Below the pieces are notes generated by a model. The model was not told the origin of the DNA. It did not search any database and saw only the letters and a program-made list of their open reading frames with translations. From Pseudovibrio sp. JCM 19062 (GTDB taxonomy: Bacteria > Pseudomonadota > Alphaproteobacteria > Rhizobiales > Stappiaceae), in the NCBI GenBank assembly GCA_001310715.1, contig BAXV01000032.1, positions 1 through 43,700 on the forward strand: DNA of 43,700 nt, written 5' to 3'. Below are positions 20,131 through 31,765 of this stretch, one piece after another. The position numbers were made by a program, and so were the translations under genes. How positions within the stretch are numbered: the first letter of the stretch is position 1; every line of letters begins with the position of its first letter.

Positions 20131-20441
20131 AACCCTTTTGCCCTGCGTCGAATGCTTTGCTTCATTCCATTGCCCGGCAAGAAAACCGGAAAATGGTTAA
20201 TCTGACTTGAATATTGGTGATTATTCCAAGGCACTAGCCCTTGAATATGGTTTTGATGCGTTCAATATCATCTATCCACGCCTTCCTACAAGATCAACCC
20301 GTTCCACCTTTGACGCTGATTTGCCAAGCGCTTACGCTTTACGGTGCATAGGTACGAATTTGATTCGCAGAATTGCCTGTCAGCAGATCCATTACACTGG
20401 GTCTACGGACGGCACTGCCAACAAGGGGGTCCGTAAAAAAA
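20131..20441. other. Divergent intergenic region marR / TPR gene
   Basis: 311 bases with no supported gene. A purine-rich AAGGGGG at 20423-20429 lies about a dozen bases before the rightward TPR gene. A TTAA-N7-TGAA near 20194 resembles half of a CtrA site but is too weak to call. Confidence 0.4.
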
Positions 20442-21664
20442 ATGACAGAGACACTGCGTGGAACGCCGGACACAAACACCCGGCAAGAGAAAATCAACGC
20501 CGCGCTGGATGCGGTTGCCTATCTGGAACAGGAAGAACGCTTTGATGAAGTGCTCCCTGTGTATCAGGATCTTGTTGGACGCTACCCAGACGATGTGGAG
20601 CTCCTTTTCAAGATGGCAACAATCATGCTGCGTAACGGAGACCTACGGGAATCTGTCGCGCACCTGCGCAAGGTGTTGTTTATGAAGCCAGAACACCTAG
20701 CTGCGCGCGCCAATATGGGCAATGCGCTGCTTTTGTTGGGATATCTGGAGCAGGCGAAGGAAGCCTTTGATGCAGTCGTAGAGGCAGAACCCAACAACCG
20801 GAATGCACTTTACGGACTTGCCACCATTTTGATCAAGATGCACGGACACGCGCAGGCTGTGCCTTACGCCCGACGTCTTGTGCAGCAGATTCCAGGCAGC
20901 GCTGCAGCTCTTTCGTTACTTGGTGACGCATTGAGTGCGGAGACCAAAGCCGAGGCAGCCACCCTGAACTACCGCGCGCCCTAAGAATTGATCCGCAGTA
21001 CGTCCCTGCCCTGCTTGGCCTGTCTAAGGTTCTCATTCTTCGCAAGAAGGGCGACAAAGCGTTGGAAACTTTGGAAAAGGCGCATGATCTGCAGCCGCGG
21101 AATGTGGAAGTTCTGATTGCGATGGGCCACGCTTATATGCTGGACGAAAACCACGCGAGCGCTGTTGAAAGTTTTGAGCTGGCCCATGCCTGCGAACCAG
21201 ACAGCGCTGTTGCGCTGGTTCATCTGAGCATTGGGAAGCGTAAGCTGGGGCTGGTATATGCCGGAGTTTACCACGCTGCAGAGGCATGGCGGCTTGCACC
21301 GGGCAACAAGCAGGTGAGCAATGCACTTGGCGCTGCGCTGGCTGCAGCTGGCGCGACCGATGCTGCTCGTGACGTACTTACCTCCAAATCCAGAGGTAGC
21401 CAATTCCTCGAGGCAACGAAGGCAGCAATCAAAGAAATCGAGTATCTTGCCGAGCAAGGATATGAGCGACCGGTTCGCGAAGAGAAAACCGACCATCAAG
21501 TTTCAGAGCCGGAGGAAAGTTCTGAAGATCCAACTGAGGAAGAGCCGGAGGAAATCCAACTTGAAGAGGCTCTGGGTGAGGAACCTGTTTCTGAAGAGGA
21601 AGCAGACGTAACAGAAAGCGCACCCGCTGTTGCAGAAGATCTTGAAGAGAAAGCCTCCAGCTAA
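20442..21664 (+). CDS. Tetratricopeptide-repeat protein with acidic tail (one frame break)
   Basis: An alpha-solenoid of TPR units spanning about residues 20-310, with repeats such as AARANMGNALLLLGYLEQAKEAFDAVVEAEPNN and NVEVLIAMGHAYMLDENHASAVESF. One G is missing at about 20979 (GCGCGCCC); with it the frame reads LNYRAALRIDPQYVPALLGLSKVL and continues to TAA at 21664, about 407 residues. No signal peptide or membrane segment is seen. The last 60 residues are mostly Glu with Pro and Ser, a disordered acidic tail. A scaffold role is likely for any TPR protein, but the partner is unknown; neighbours (marR, rRNA methyltransferase) do not help. Confidence 0.83.
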
Positions 21665-21747
21665 GCCTACTGTTTTCTGGCGTAAAGGCATGTCGCAATG
21701 AAACGGCGACATGCCTCTCAAGAGCTTCTAGCTTAAAAGTCTCGAGG

Positions 21748-23040
21748 CTAGCTTCGTTCCATCATGGCGATGAAGAACCCGTCGGTGCCGGTGTGGTACG
21801 GTGTTAGCGTGATCATGCCGCCATCTTTGAACAGCGGACGGCGTGCGGTAACTTCACCAAAATGCTCTTCCCAAACGGGCGCCAAATCAACCAGTTTAAA
21901 ATCAGCATGCTTTTCGAGGAACGCCTGGACTTGCAACTGGTTTTCTGCGGGGATCAGTGAGCAGGTCGCGTAAATCAGCTTGCCGCCTTCACGGACAAAA
22001 CGTGTTGCTGTTTCCAGTACCTGCGCCTGATCTTCCACACGGCCGTTAAGCGCATTTTCTGTGACGCGCCATTTGGTATCTGGCCGACGGCGCCATACAC
22101 CAGTTCCAGAACACGGTGCATCCACGAACACACGGTCCATCTTGCCTTCGCAGATATCCAGTGAGCCGGTTTGCGGATCAATGGTCTGGATGTTTCTTAC
22201 ACCGGCGCGGGCCATGCGGTCGTAAAGCGGAGCCAAGCGTGTTTTGTGGGCATCAAAGGCATAAATCTGACCCTTGTTCTGCATTTGCGCTGCAAGAGCA
22301 AGGCTTTTGCCACCACCGCCTGCACACAGGTCCAGAACCTGCTCTCCCGGCTGGGCACCAGATAGGATTGATGCAATCTGAGAGGCTTCATCCTGCAGTT
22401 CGAACCAGCCTTTACGAAAGCTTTCTTCCGCCTGAACGTGAGGAGACTTACGAGGCCCAACGACGGGTTCAAGACGAACGCCCACCGGAGACAAGCCGCT
22501 TTCTTCAGGATGAAGGTGGGACAAGCGTTTGAGCACTTTTTCCTGAGAGCTTTTCAGCGTATTGACGCGCAGATCAATTGGCGCGCGCTCGGACAAAGAC
22601 CGTCCGACTGCAAGCGCTTCTTCGCCGAAGTTAGCCAGAAAATGTGGCCAGAGCCACTCTGGGATATTTGCAGAAATCTGATGATCATCACCGACCTGCT
22701 TATTTTCAATAAGCGCGATGCGTTCCGCCTCTGAAAGAGGTTCGGGAGCGTGACGATCCTCCTCCATCACCTGATCCAGCTTGTCGACCTGATTATTCCA
22801 GCCCCAAATATAGGTCGCCAACACAAGTGCGCGGGCACTATCTGAGCCCATTGCCTGCGCATGGGATAATCTGTGGCGCAGCGCATCAAAAACGAGGTTG
22901 CCGATGGCAACACGGTCCCCGGACCCTGCAAACCTGTGTTTATTACCCCAATCCTTCAGGGCTTCCTGCACAGGACGGCGGCGCTCGTTTATTTCTGTCA
23001 GCACTTCAATTGCAGCCGCAATTCGTCCACCGTCGCGCAT
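21748..23040 (-). CDS. RsmB/NOP family rRNA (cytosine-C5) methyltransferase
   Basis: Intact, 430 residues. The C-terminal SAM domain has motif I DLCAGGGGKSLALA, the FVDAPCSGTGVWRRRPD motif IV with Cys, and the catalytic-cysteine motif YATCSLIPAEN, all hallmarks of the RsmB/NOP m5C family. The N-terminal 150 residues form the RsmB-type helical domain rather than a clear NusB domain. The E. coli relative methylates C967 of 16S rRNA, but alphaproteobacteria have several paralogues, so I do not give a symbol. It is followed on the same strand only by the convergent TPR gene. Confidence 0.93.
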   Translation of the reverse strand: MRDGGRIAAAIEVLTEINERRRPVQEALKDWGNKHRFAGSGDRVAIGNLVFDALRHRLSHAQAMGSDSARALVLATYIWGWNNQVDKLDQVMEEDRHAPEPLSEAERIALIENKQVGDDHQISANIPEWLWPHFLANFGEEALAVGRSLSERAPIDLRVNTLKSSQEKVLKRLSHLHPEESGLSPVGVRLEPVVGPRKSPHVQAEESFRKGWFELQDEASQIASILSGAQPGEQVLDLCAGGGGKSLALAAQMQNKGQIYAFDAHKTRLAPLYDRMARAGVRNIQTIDPQTGSLDICEGKMDRVFVDAPCSGTGVWRRRPDTKWRVTENALNGRVEDQAQVLETATRFVREGGKLIYATCSLIPAENQLQVQAFLEKHADFKLVDLAPVWEEHFGEVTARRPLFKDGGMITLTPYHTGTDGFFIAMMERS

Positions 23041-23384
23041 GAATGATCCTTAATTCCGTGAATTCTATTTTTCGATTTATTCGTTTCGCTGAGCAGCGTT
23101 TAGGCCAATACTCTGGGCATTTCAATAGTGCATACCATGCGTGAGGCAACCTCACATCACCTCATTCAACAATTTCTTGCGTGCTGCATCGTTCCAATCA
23201 GCCAGATTTGGGAGATAGTCGCGAAAATACAATCAGTTATTGAGTTTGCTCGCTACTTCATGACACACACAGCTTTTGACCAGAGAAGTTGGTAAGATAG
23301 AGGCTATGACGGTGACCTTCATGCAGGTAATTCGATGAGTATGGCGCAGCACCAATTGTTCATTTTAGGATAGTCGTGGAATAC
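23041..23384. other. Intergenic region upstream of the rRNA methyltransferase
   Basis: About 340 bases with no gene I can support. It should hold the leftward promoter of the methyltransferase gene. Short frames here lack a start, ribosome site or family resemblance. Confidence 0.4.
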
Positions 23385-23427
23385 AAAAAAAACTGCGGCG
23401 ATCGGGTCGAGCACCCGATCGCCGCAG
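23385..23427 (-). terminator. Strong terminator of guaB
   Basis: CTGCGGCGATCGGGT and ACCCGATCGCCGCAG form a perfect 15-bp stem with a 5-base loop; on the minus strand eight T follow. This is the longest perfect hairpin in the window. Confidence 0.95.
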
Positions 23428-23471
23428 ATCATCGCACTTAAAAGAAGAAATCGCCGTTCAGCGGGACATCA

Positions 23472-24972
<1,501 letters not shown>

Positions 24973-25301
24973 CGCCAAGTTCCCTTCGGATGTGTATAGA
25001 CCGCCCTGACCCACTCCCTGCTCAAGTGGATTTGACTGCAGAGTTGCCTGAATTTCTAGAGAAGTTGACGCGGGTCACTACCACGGCTTTTGTGATTTGA
25101 AAAGGGGGAAGTTGTTGATTTCAGAAAACGGGCTGCATAATTATTGCGTCCCGCCTTGATTTCACTCAATTGCAAGGCACTGCAATAACTGTTGGTAGAC
25201 TGTGCTCTACTAGGGTGCCTTCGGTTTGTAGACCACTTGGTGAGCCCATAGAAGTCTTTGAGCAAGTCTTGCCCATCTTCTCAGAATCGAAAGCCCAAAG
25301 C
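24973..25301. other. Divergent intergenic region guaB / MFS exporter
   Basis: 329 bases between two genes pointing apart. Promoters for both must lie here. An open frame continues upstream of the exporter ATG to about 25170, but its residues do not look like a transporter N-terminus, so I treat it as noncoding. No riboswitch-like fold was recognised upstream of guaB. Confidence 0.4.
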
Positions 25302-26699
25302 ATGCCACACCGCCTTCGAATGACGACTGTGATCGTTGGCATGACATTTTTGCTCATCCAGCTGGACGGCACGGTACTGGGCACTGCAATTCCCACCATC
25401 GCGAAAGACCTGGAGATCAACCCACTTTCCTTACATCTGACAATCTCGCTCTATCAGCTTACACTCGCGATTTTTATTCCCATGTCGGGCTGGGCGGCTG
25501 ATCGGTTTGGATCAAAGCGCTTATACATTTCGGCAGCCTGCTGTTCTTGACTATGTCTCTTGCGTGCGCGTTTTCCGCCAACCTCACACAGTTGCTAATT
25601 GCGCGCAGCGTGCAAGGCCTTGCGGGCGCGTTCTTGATGCCGATCGCCGATTGACTGTTATACGGATGGCAGGATCCAAAAATCTTGTACAAGCAATGGT
25701 TTGGGTGGTCATACCGTCCGCAGTCGGAACGGCCCTCGGCCCCTTCATCGGTGGCGTGATTGTACACTACCTGAGTTGGAGATGGATCTTTTTGCTCAAC
25801 GTCCCAGTCTGCATTGCAGCTGGTATGATGAGCAGTTTCTATTTTCGCAACTACAAGAGCAAGGACAAAATACCCTTTGATTTTCTAGGTTTTGTTCTAC
25901 TTGGAAGCACCGCTGCGTTACTGCTCTCTGGAATCACGAACTTGATGAGATTTACCAATGATGCGTCAATCCCGATCGGCTTTTTCGGGGCCAGCCTGTT
26001 ATGCGGCCTGGCGTTCACATGGCATTCGAAACGCGCGCGCCATCCTCTCATTGATTTGAAACTCTTCGAAAACGCAAGTTACCGCCTTGCGAATATGGGG
26101 CAGGTCCCGTTACGCGTCGGAGTGTCTTCGTTTGCATTTGTTATGCCATTAATCCTGCAAATCCTGATGGGATACAACACGCTGGTTACCGGTCTGCTTA
26201 TGGGGGCTGCTGCAGTTGGGGCGTTGCTTTCAAGAATCGTCGCTTACCCCTTGATCAAAACTCTCGGTTTTCGCGGCACATTGATACCGTTCATAGCAGT
26301 ACTCGCCACGCTTACACTGGCCACCGGCTTTGTATGGCTTACCAAATCAATTGTGGCCGTCACGCTGCTCAGTCTACTTATTGGATTTTCTCGTAGCGTT
26401 GTATTTACGTCATCCAATACGGTCAGTTATACAGATATCACCCGAACCCTAGTCAACTCAGGCGTGAGCTTTGCTAGCTTGTGCAGCAGCTTTCAATTGC
26501 GCTTTCCGTTGGCTTTGCCGCGGCGGTATTGCATATCTTCCAGAGTATCACAGAAGAGCCCACACTTTCGGGACCAGACTTTATCTGGCTGTCCATCATC
26601 ACTGGTTCGATCACGTTGCTTTCGGTTGTGCTCTATTGGTTCCTGCCAGCAGAGCTTGGAAAGCATAAGCTGAACGATGAAGCATATATGCAGCAATAA
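25302..26699 (+). CDS. MFS exporter of the DHA2 (EmrB/QacA) type, three frame breaks
   Basis: Proton-driven drug/metabolite exporter in the inner membrane. The first helix carries the DHA2 motif QLDGTVLGTAIPTIAKDL, and the loop after helix 2 is GWAADRFGSKRL (motif A). About 14 hydrophobic segments are expected; at least 12 can be counted after repair. Missing bases: one near 25531 (ISGSLLFLTMSLACAFSANLTQLLIA follows), one C at 25647-25648 (MPIARLTVIRM) and one G near 26481 (FASLVQQLSIALSVGFAAAVL). Corrected length is about 466 residues. ATG 25302 is chosen by homology. No adaptor or regulator gene is beside it, so the substrate is open. Confidence 0.87.
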
Positions 26700-26723
26700 A
26701 AAAGGCCGGTCGAAACCAGCCTT
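26697..26723 (-). terminator. Terminator between convergent MFS gene and rlmE
   Basis: AAGGCTGGT / ACCGGCCTT (one mismatch-type G-T) with a 4-base loop; on the minus strand a run of T follows, so it serves rlmE. Confidence 0.8.
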
Positions 26724-26729
26724 AGTAGA

Positions 26730-27432
26730 TTATTTTGAGCCTTTAAAACCCTTGGCGAGAATAAACATCTCCGGGCTGCCTTTGCGGCTTGCTGGTGGCT
26801 TGATGTGCACCACAGATTTGAATTCTTTTTTTCAGCTCCTGAAGCAGCTTTGCCTCAGCACCTCCAGCAAAGACCTTGGAGAGGAAGGCTCCCCCTTCAT
26901 TCAGGTTCTGGCGCGCGAAATCGATGGCGATCTCGAATAGGTATGCTGTGCGCAGGTGATCTGTCTGACGGTGGCCTGTGGTTGGGGCAGCCATATCGGA
27001 CATGACCAGATCAGGACGGCGCCCACCCAGTGCTTTCATAAGCTCGTCTGGCGCATCGTCGTCAAGGAAATCCTTTTGCAGGATCACGACGCCCGGAATT
27101 GGCTCAACTTCCAGATAATCAATTCCAACCACAAGCGGCTCATCATCGGTGGAGCCAACGATCGGCGCTGTTAGCTGGGACCAGCCCCCAGGCGCACAGC
27201 CCAAGTCGACTACGCGCATACCCGGCTTAAGAATTTCGTGCTTTTCGTTAATTTCAATCAGCTTGTAGGCTGCACGCGAACGATAGCCATCCACCTTGGC
27301 GCGGCGCACATATGGATCGTTCAACTGGCGCTGCAGCCAGAGCGTTGAGGAATTTGACCGTTTACGCGCGGTTTTCACGCGCTGAAACATGCCACGATCA
27401 CCTGTTCCACGCCCACTTGAGTTGCGGGTCAT
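26730..27432 (-). CDS. rlmE: 23S rRNA 2'-O-methyltransferase RlmE (FtsJ/RrmJ), one frame break
   Basis: Methylates U2552 of 23S rRNA (A-loop) on the 50S subunit. The SAM motif [28 protein letters not shown] and the catalytic K-D-K-E residues' regions ([27 protein letters not shown]) are present. The C-terminus is broken at the seven-T run 26826-26832, which reads as one base too many; with six, the frame gives [32 protein letters not shown] and a TAA at 26732-26730, about 234 residues. Its ATG overlaps the stop of the ppx/gppA gene (ATGA), so the two are translationally coupled. Confidence 0.94.
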
Positions 27433-28874
27433 CTGTTGTATTCCTTTCTCGGGGTGCGTCGGCGCTTATGGTTGGAGTTGCTCCAGACTTTGTCTGCCGC
27501 CATCATCTCCATCAAAATACCTTCACGCAGTCCTCTGTCGGCGACACGTAATCGCTGACAAGGCCATCTGCGGCGTATTCCTTCCAAAATTGCGCAGCCT
27601 GCTAGCACCAAATCGGCTCTGTCCTCACCAATACAAGGGTTATCGACCCTTTCCTGATAGGACATCTTCAAAAGCTGGTTAATCATGGCGGAAACATCTT
27701 CCTGTTCCATCCATGCTCCATCAACGCGGCGGCGGTCATAGCGCTTGAGGCCCAAATGGACCCCGGCCAATGTTGTTACCGTCCCGGATGTTCCCAGCAT
27801 ATGGACATTGCCGCGCTCTATAGCACGGGAGAGTTCATTGCCAAGAGGGAATTTCTGCAATCTTTCGGCAACATCACCAACCATTGCCTCAAAAACATCT
27901 GGCGTGACGTGTACGCCGCCATGACGCTCCGCCAGATTGACGACGCCCAATGGCAAGGAGGTCCATGTTCTGACAAAGCGCGTGAGCGCAAAGCCGCGGG
28001 CACCATATCTGTTACGCAGATCAAGCCAGACGATCTCTGAGGACCCCCCGCCAATATCAAAGAGCAGGACGCCATCGGCCTCCGGGTCAACCAGTGACAC
28101 GCAACCTGCAACAGCAAGGCGGGCCTCGGTTTCCTGACTGACAATTTCCAGTTCCAGCCCAGCCTCGACCTTTGCGCGCTCGATAAACTCATCGCCGTTT
28201 TCAGCCGCCCGACAGGCCTCCGTGGCGATGAGCCTCGCACGCTGGACACCGCGTTCGGAGATCTTTTGCTGGCACACCTGCAAGGCCTCAATGGCCCGTG
28301 ATATGGCCTCATCGGACAATTTGCGATGACGACCGACGCCCTCGCCCAATCGGACAATCTTGGAATAGGCATCGACAACACGGAATCCACGCTGCTCAGG
28401 TCTGGCAATCAGCAACCGGCAGTTATTGGTGCCAAGATCCAGCGCTGCGTAAAGCTCCTGCGATCCGCCGAAGTGGTGCCGATGGCGCGTCGGAAAACGA
28501 TGCGTTCCGTCACCGCGCATATCTGCTTGGTGACGCCGACGATGTGTGTCGTTCTCACGGGATCGAAAGCCATGTGCAGGACGTTGCGCGCCTTGCTCTG
28601 CCGTCTTGCCGTGCTTGCTATGCGTTTGCTTTGGCTGGCCCTGTCTGGACTGTACTGGTTTTGTTTGTGATGGCGCATGCTTTTTGGCCTCCTCCCTAGG
28701 TTCAGGAGCAGGTTGCAAGACTTCCACCGACGTGCCACCCAGATCAATATTGACAACGGGCGGACGTGTTTTTTGGTTTAGGAGCGCACGGCGTTCCGCC
28801 CGGTTAGGCTTCGCGCGACGCGCTTTCCTCTGCCGTTTAGCGCCTTCAGGACGAGAACCACCAGTATCTTCCAC
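27429..28874 (-). CDS. Ppx/GppA phosphatase family protein with long basic N-terminus
   Basis: Exopolyphosphatase/guanosine pentaphosphate phosphatase family (ASKHA fold). The catalytic part begins about residue 140 with [14 protein letters not shown] (phosphate loop 1) and continues with [24 protein letters not shown] (phosphate loop 2) and [12 protein letters not shown]. Total length is about 481 residues from GTG 28874. The first 140 residues are Lys/Arg/Gln/His-rich and look disordered. The real start may be further upstream: a frame beginning at TTG 29038, with AAAGG before it, would join after a one-base repair near 28935-28942 and add a further Lys/Ser-rich segment. It is coupled to rlmE by a four-base overlap. 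Whether it degrades polyphosphate or pppGpp cannot be told. Confidence 0.88.
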   Translation of the reverse strand: MEDTGGSRPEGAKRQRKARRAKPNRAERRALLNQKTRPPVVNIDLGGTSVEVLQPAPEPREEAKKHAPSQTKPVQSRQGQPKQTHSKHGKTAEQGAQRPAHGFRSRENDTHRRRHQADMRGDGTHRFPTRHRHHFGGSQELYAALDLGTNNCRLLIARPEQRGFRVVDAYSKIVRLGEGVGRHRKLSDEAISRAIEALQVCQQKISERGVQRARLIATEACRAAENGDEFIERAKVEAGLELEIVSQETEARLAVAGCVSLVDPEADGVLLFDIGGGSSEIVWLDLRNRYGARGFALTRFVRTWTSLPLGVVNLAERHGGVHVTPDVFEAMVGDVAERLQKFPLGNELSRAIERGNVHMLGTSGTVTTLAGVHLGLKRYDRRRVDGAWMEQEDVSAMINQLLKMSYQERVDNPCIGEDRADLVLAGCAILEGIRRRWPCQRLRVADRGLREGILMEMMAADKVWSNSNHKRRRTPRKEYNR

Positions 28875-29038
28875 AAGTCCTGCGGAATGACCAGTTTCAG
28901 CGCCGTGTGAAGACGCATTTTTCGCGTCTCCAGCCTTGCGCTTTTTGTGGCGTTGCTTCCGTCTGCCTTTTTTGGGGCTTCCGGGGACGCCGGGCGTCTC
29001 GTTCCATCCGAAGAGGACCGCTCACCCGTTTTCTTCAA

Positions 29039-29460
29039 GTGCTATGCCTTTGTGCAGTCCACGAGGCATTTGCATGCAATCTGGACTGAAGTCATTTCAA
29101 GTTGGCAACATTGTAACAGTTTCATGGCAAACAGCAATCGCCCCATTTCATTGGTACAGTCCTAAATTTCGACGAATTCTCTTAAATTGCGGGAGACTCC
29201 AAGAGCTTACAGCACGAAACCCTTGTCAGAGCGGCAAGTCGCCCGGCTGGAAGTCAGGCGGCATCTGGGCAGAAATACTCAGGTGCCATGGCCTTATTCA
29301 CAAGCGAAGCTCCGGAAATCGGCTTTGACCACTGATTTTGTTAAAACTCACGAGAACCAAGTTGACAAGGCACGGCACGAACACTAAAAGCCCTCTCACC
29401 GACGAATTGAGCGCCTTGCTTCAACTTGTTGGTCGGCAGTAGCTAACGTGCTGTTATTGC
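29039..29460. other. Intergenic region ppx/gppA to tRNA-Gln
   Basis: About 420 bases with no supported gene. It must contain the leftward ppx/gppA promoter and the rightward tRNA promoter. Short frames on the plus strand show no family resemblance. Confidence 0.4.
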
Positions 29461-29534
29461 TGGGGATTAGTTTAATGGTAGAACAGCGGACTCTGACTCC
29501 GTCGGTCCTGGTTCGAGTCCAGGATCCCCAGCCA
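29461..29534 (+). tRNA. tRNA-Gln (anticodon CUG), first copy
   Basis: A 74-base cloverleaf: acceptor TGGGGAT pairs with ATCCCCA (29524-29530), discriminator G and encoded CCA follow. The anticodon stem CGGA/TCCG closes the loop CTCTGAC, giving anticodon CTG (reads CAG). The T arm has GGTTCGAGTCC. The D loop has AATGGTAGA. Confidence 0.97.
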
Positions 29535-29585
29535 ATTGCACGCACGATCTGATGCCGCGCAGGGAACACTTCCCTCCTGTTCTGC

Positions 29586-29659
29586 TGGGGATTAGTTTAA
29601 TGGTAGAACAGCGGACTCTGACTCCGTCGGTCCTGGTTCGAGTCCAGGATCCCCAGCCA
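29586..29659 (+). tRNA. tRNA-Gln (anticodon CUG), second copy
   Basis: Base-for-base identical to the copy at 29461-29534, including the encoded CCA, and separated from it by a 51-base spacer. A TGC just before the first base is also shared. The pair is probably one transcript. Confidence 0.97.
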
Positions 29660-29781
29660 TTTACATCCAAATACCATCATTAAAACAACGACCTTTTTGC
29701 GGTTGCCATATTCCGCAGATTGACGGTCTTGCTTGGCTCAAGAACACTTCGCGCAGTTGTAATACGCGCAAAGGTTCTGCC

Positions 29782-30515
29782 ATGCCCTTTTCTCCCAAAC
29801 GGATCGCCGTTTTTGGCGCGAGCGGTGCGATTGGCTCTGCTTTTGTGCATGAGTGTCTTGATCGCTATGAGACGGCAAAGGTGTTTTGCTTTGCCCGCTC
29901 ACCAGACCGCATCCCTGTCCATGATCGGGTCAAGAGGCACGCACTTTCCTTAGATGACCTGGAGGAGCTCAAGACCAAAGCAGAGGCGATAAAGGCTGAT
30001 GGCGGGCTTGATCTGATTTTTGTGGCAACGGGACAGCTGCACAGCCCGACGGCCAAGCCAGAGAAAACCATCCGCACGCTCTCGATGGGTGGGATGGAAG
30101 AGACGTTTCATACAAATACGATCTTGCCTGCAATGATTATGAAACACTTCCTTCCACTTTTGCCGAAACAGAAAAAAAAGGTGTTTTCGCGGCTATCTCA
30201 GCTCGCGTTGGCAGCATTTCCGATAATGCTCTGGGCGGATGGTATTCGTACCGAGCCTCGAAGGCCGCGCTCAACATGCTCATCAGATGTGCTGCAATTG
30301 AGCTGCAGCGTACCCACCAGAACTCGGTGATCATTGGCATCCACCCCGGTACGGTGGACAGTACTCTGTCCAAACCGTTTCAACGGGGCATTCCAGAGGG
30401 ACAGCTTATGCGTCCTGTCAAATCAGCTGCACTCTTGCTGGACGTGATCAGCAAGGTGGATCAGTCCCAGACAGGCCAGTGTCTGGCCTATGACGGGGCC
30501 GAGATTACTCCTTGA
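29782..30515 (+). CDS. Short-chain dehydrogenase, C-factor-like (one frame break)
   Basis: SDR with cofactor loop FGASGAIGS at residues 10-18 and, after repair, the catalytic YSYRASK tetrad segment. One A is missing in the eight-A run 30172-30179; with nine the frame reads KQKKKGVFAAISARVGSISDNALGGWYSYRASKAALNMLIRCAA and continues to TGA 30513-30515, about 245 residues. The sequence resembles the C-factor/CsgA-type SDRs (IHPGTVDSTLSKPFQ is typical). The oxidised substrate is unknown. It converges with the DUF2817 gene, the stops being only four bases apart, with no terminator between them. Confidence 0.87.
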
Positions 30516-30519
30516 GGCA

Positions 30520-31550
30520 TCATACGGCGTCGGCTTTGACGTTAACGACATATCTTTCAAAGACATCACGGCTTTGAGTGAGCAAGGCCTCGCACCACTC
30601 TGGCGTATCGACAAAAAGCGCGTCTTTAAGTTGCTGACGGATTTGCGCGGCAAGTTCCGGCGCAACGTTCTCGCGGTTGCGTTTGAGCAGTTGTCGCGGC
30701 GATGGGCATCCAGTACCTGATCAAACGGGATAGTGCCAAACTCAAGGATCAGTTTTGTCGGCGCGCATTCGAGGTCAAGTACATCCAGCGTATCGCACAT
30801 AAAGCCGCCGATTAGACTCCACTCAGCCTCCTCGCCCGGCTTTGAGCTCAAGTCCATCACCTCACAGAAGCCGGTAGGGCCGACACCGGTATGCAGATCA
30901 ATGATGGTTGCGCGTTTTGCCCCCTGCCCGTGACAGACAATTACCTGCTTCAGCGTTCTTGTGGACCATGAGGTTTCGCTTCCGCCATAAAATAATCCCA
31001 TGGGCACAGAATATTGCCCCTTGAGGACCTTTTGTGTCAGCGCACCTGCCCGTTCTTATCCGTGTAGGCTTTGATTGCGGCGTTGGCGGTGTCCCATTCT
31101 GTTCCGGTGATCTGCGGCGCACAAATGGCAGCGTGGAGTTCCTCGTAGTCGGATTTGCGGCAGTTCGCGCTCAAAGTTGATTGAGTTGCGGTTGTTGTCG
31201 ACGTTATTCTCATCGGTTCGCGTGAAGATCGCACAACCAGCTGGATTGACGGCGTGCACCCAGATCACCTTGGTGTTGTCAGGTACACGACCCAGATAAC
31301 GCTGCATCAGGTCCAGCTGGATACCCGAGCCAGCTGTTAGCTCTGTGCCATGCACGCCGGAGGTTATGAAGACCACATGCTCGCTATCCGGATTGCCTTG
31401 TCGGGCCACTGTCATCTGAACCGGACCCTCATCACTCCAGAAGGTTGGGTGAGGCATGACCTCCGTCTCAAAACCAACGCGACTGGCCAAATCGACAAAG
31501 CGCTGCTGAGCTTGGAAATAGTCCTCTGAGAAAATTGGATTTGCAGGCAT
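30520..31550 (-). CDS. DUF2817 / M14-like zinc carboxypeptidase-family protein (three frame breaks)
   Basis: Related to the M14 carboxypeptidases and succinylglutamate-desuccinylase-like proteins. The zinc-site motif SGVHGTE (His and Glu ligands) appears near residue 66; the M14-like substrate loop is NPAGCAIFTRTDENNVDNNRN; a second His ligand is in IIDLHTG; and LILEFGT supplies a likely catalytic Glu. It must be pieced together with repairs near 31159-31160, 31040 (RLTQKVLKGQYSVPMGLFYGG) and 30688 (HRRDNWLKRNRENVAPELAAQIRQQL), ending at TGA 30522-30520, about 343 residues. No signal peptide, so it is probably cytoplasmic. The substrate is unknown. It shares the 215-base divergent promoter region with the nucleoside hydrolase gene. 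Confidence 0.83.
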
Positions 31551-31765
31551 GTGGTACTCTTCAAAAAAGGGATGAGACTGTGATATATTGGCAAGGCATA
31601 TTACACAAGCAATTGACCTAGCAAGAATAATTTAGTCTGTTATTCTTTATCACCTTTTCTCGCAGCACGCGCAAGTTCCCAACCAATTGCGATGGTGCAT
31701 CTTCAAATCAGGCTGCCGCTGCGCCTTCACTGTGTTAGCAGCGACTGACTTCCCAGGAGCAAATA

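Noticed and set aside
20190..20210. CtrA-like site before the TPR gene
   Set aside because: Only one half-site matches TTAA; the other is TGAA. No support from position.
25170..25301. N-terminal extension of the MFS exporter
   Set aside because: Open frame but no family match, and the first membrane helix starts right after ATG 25302.
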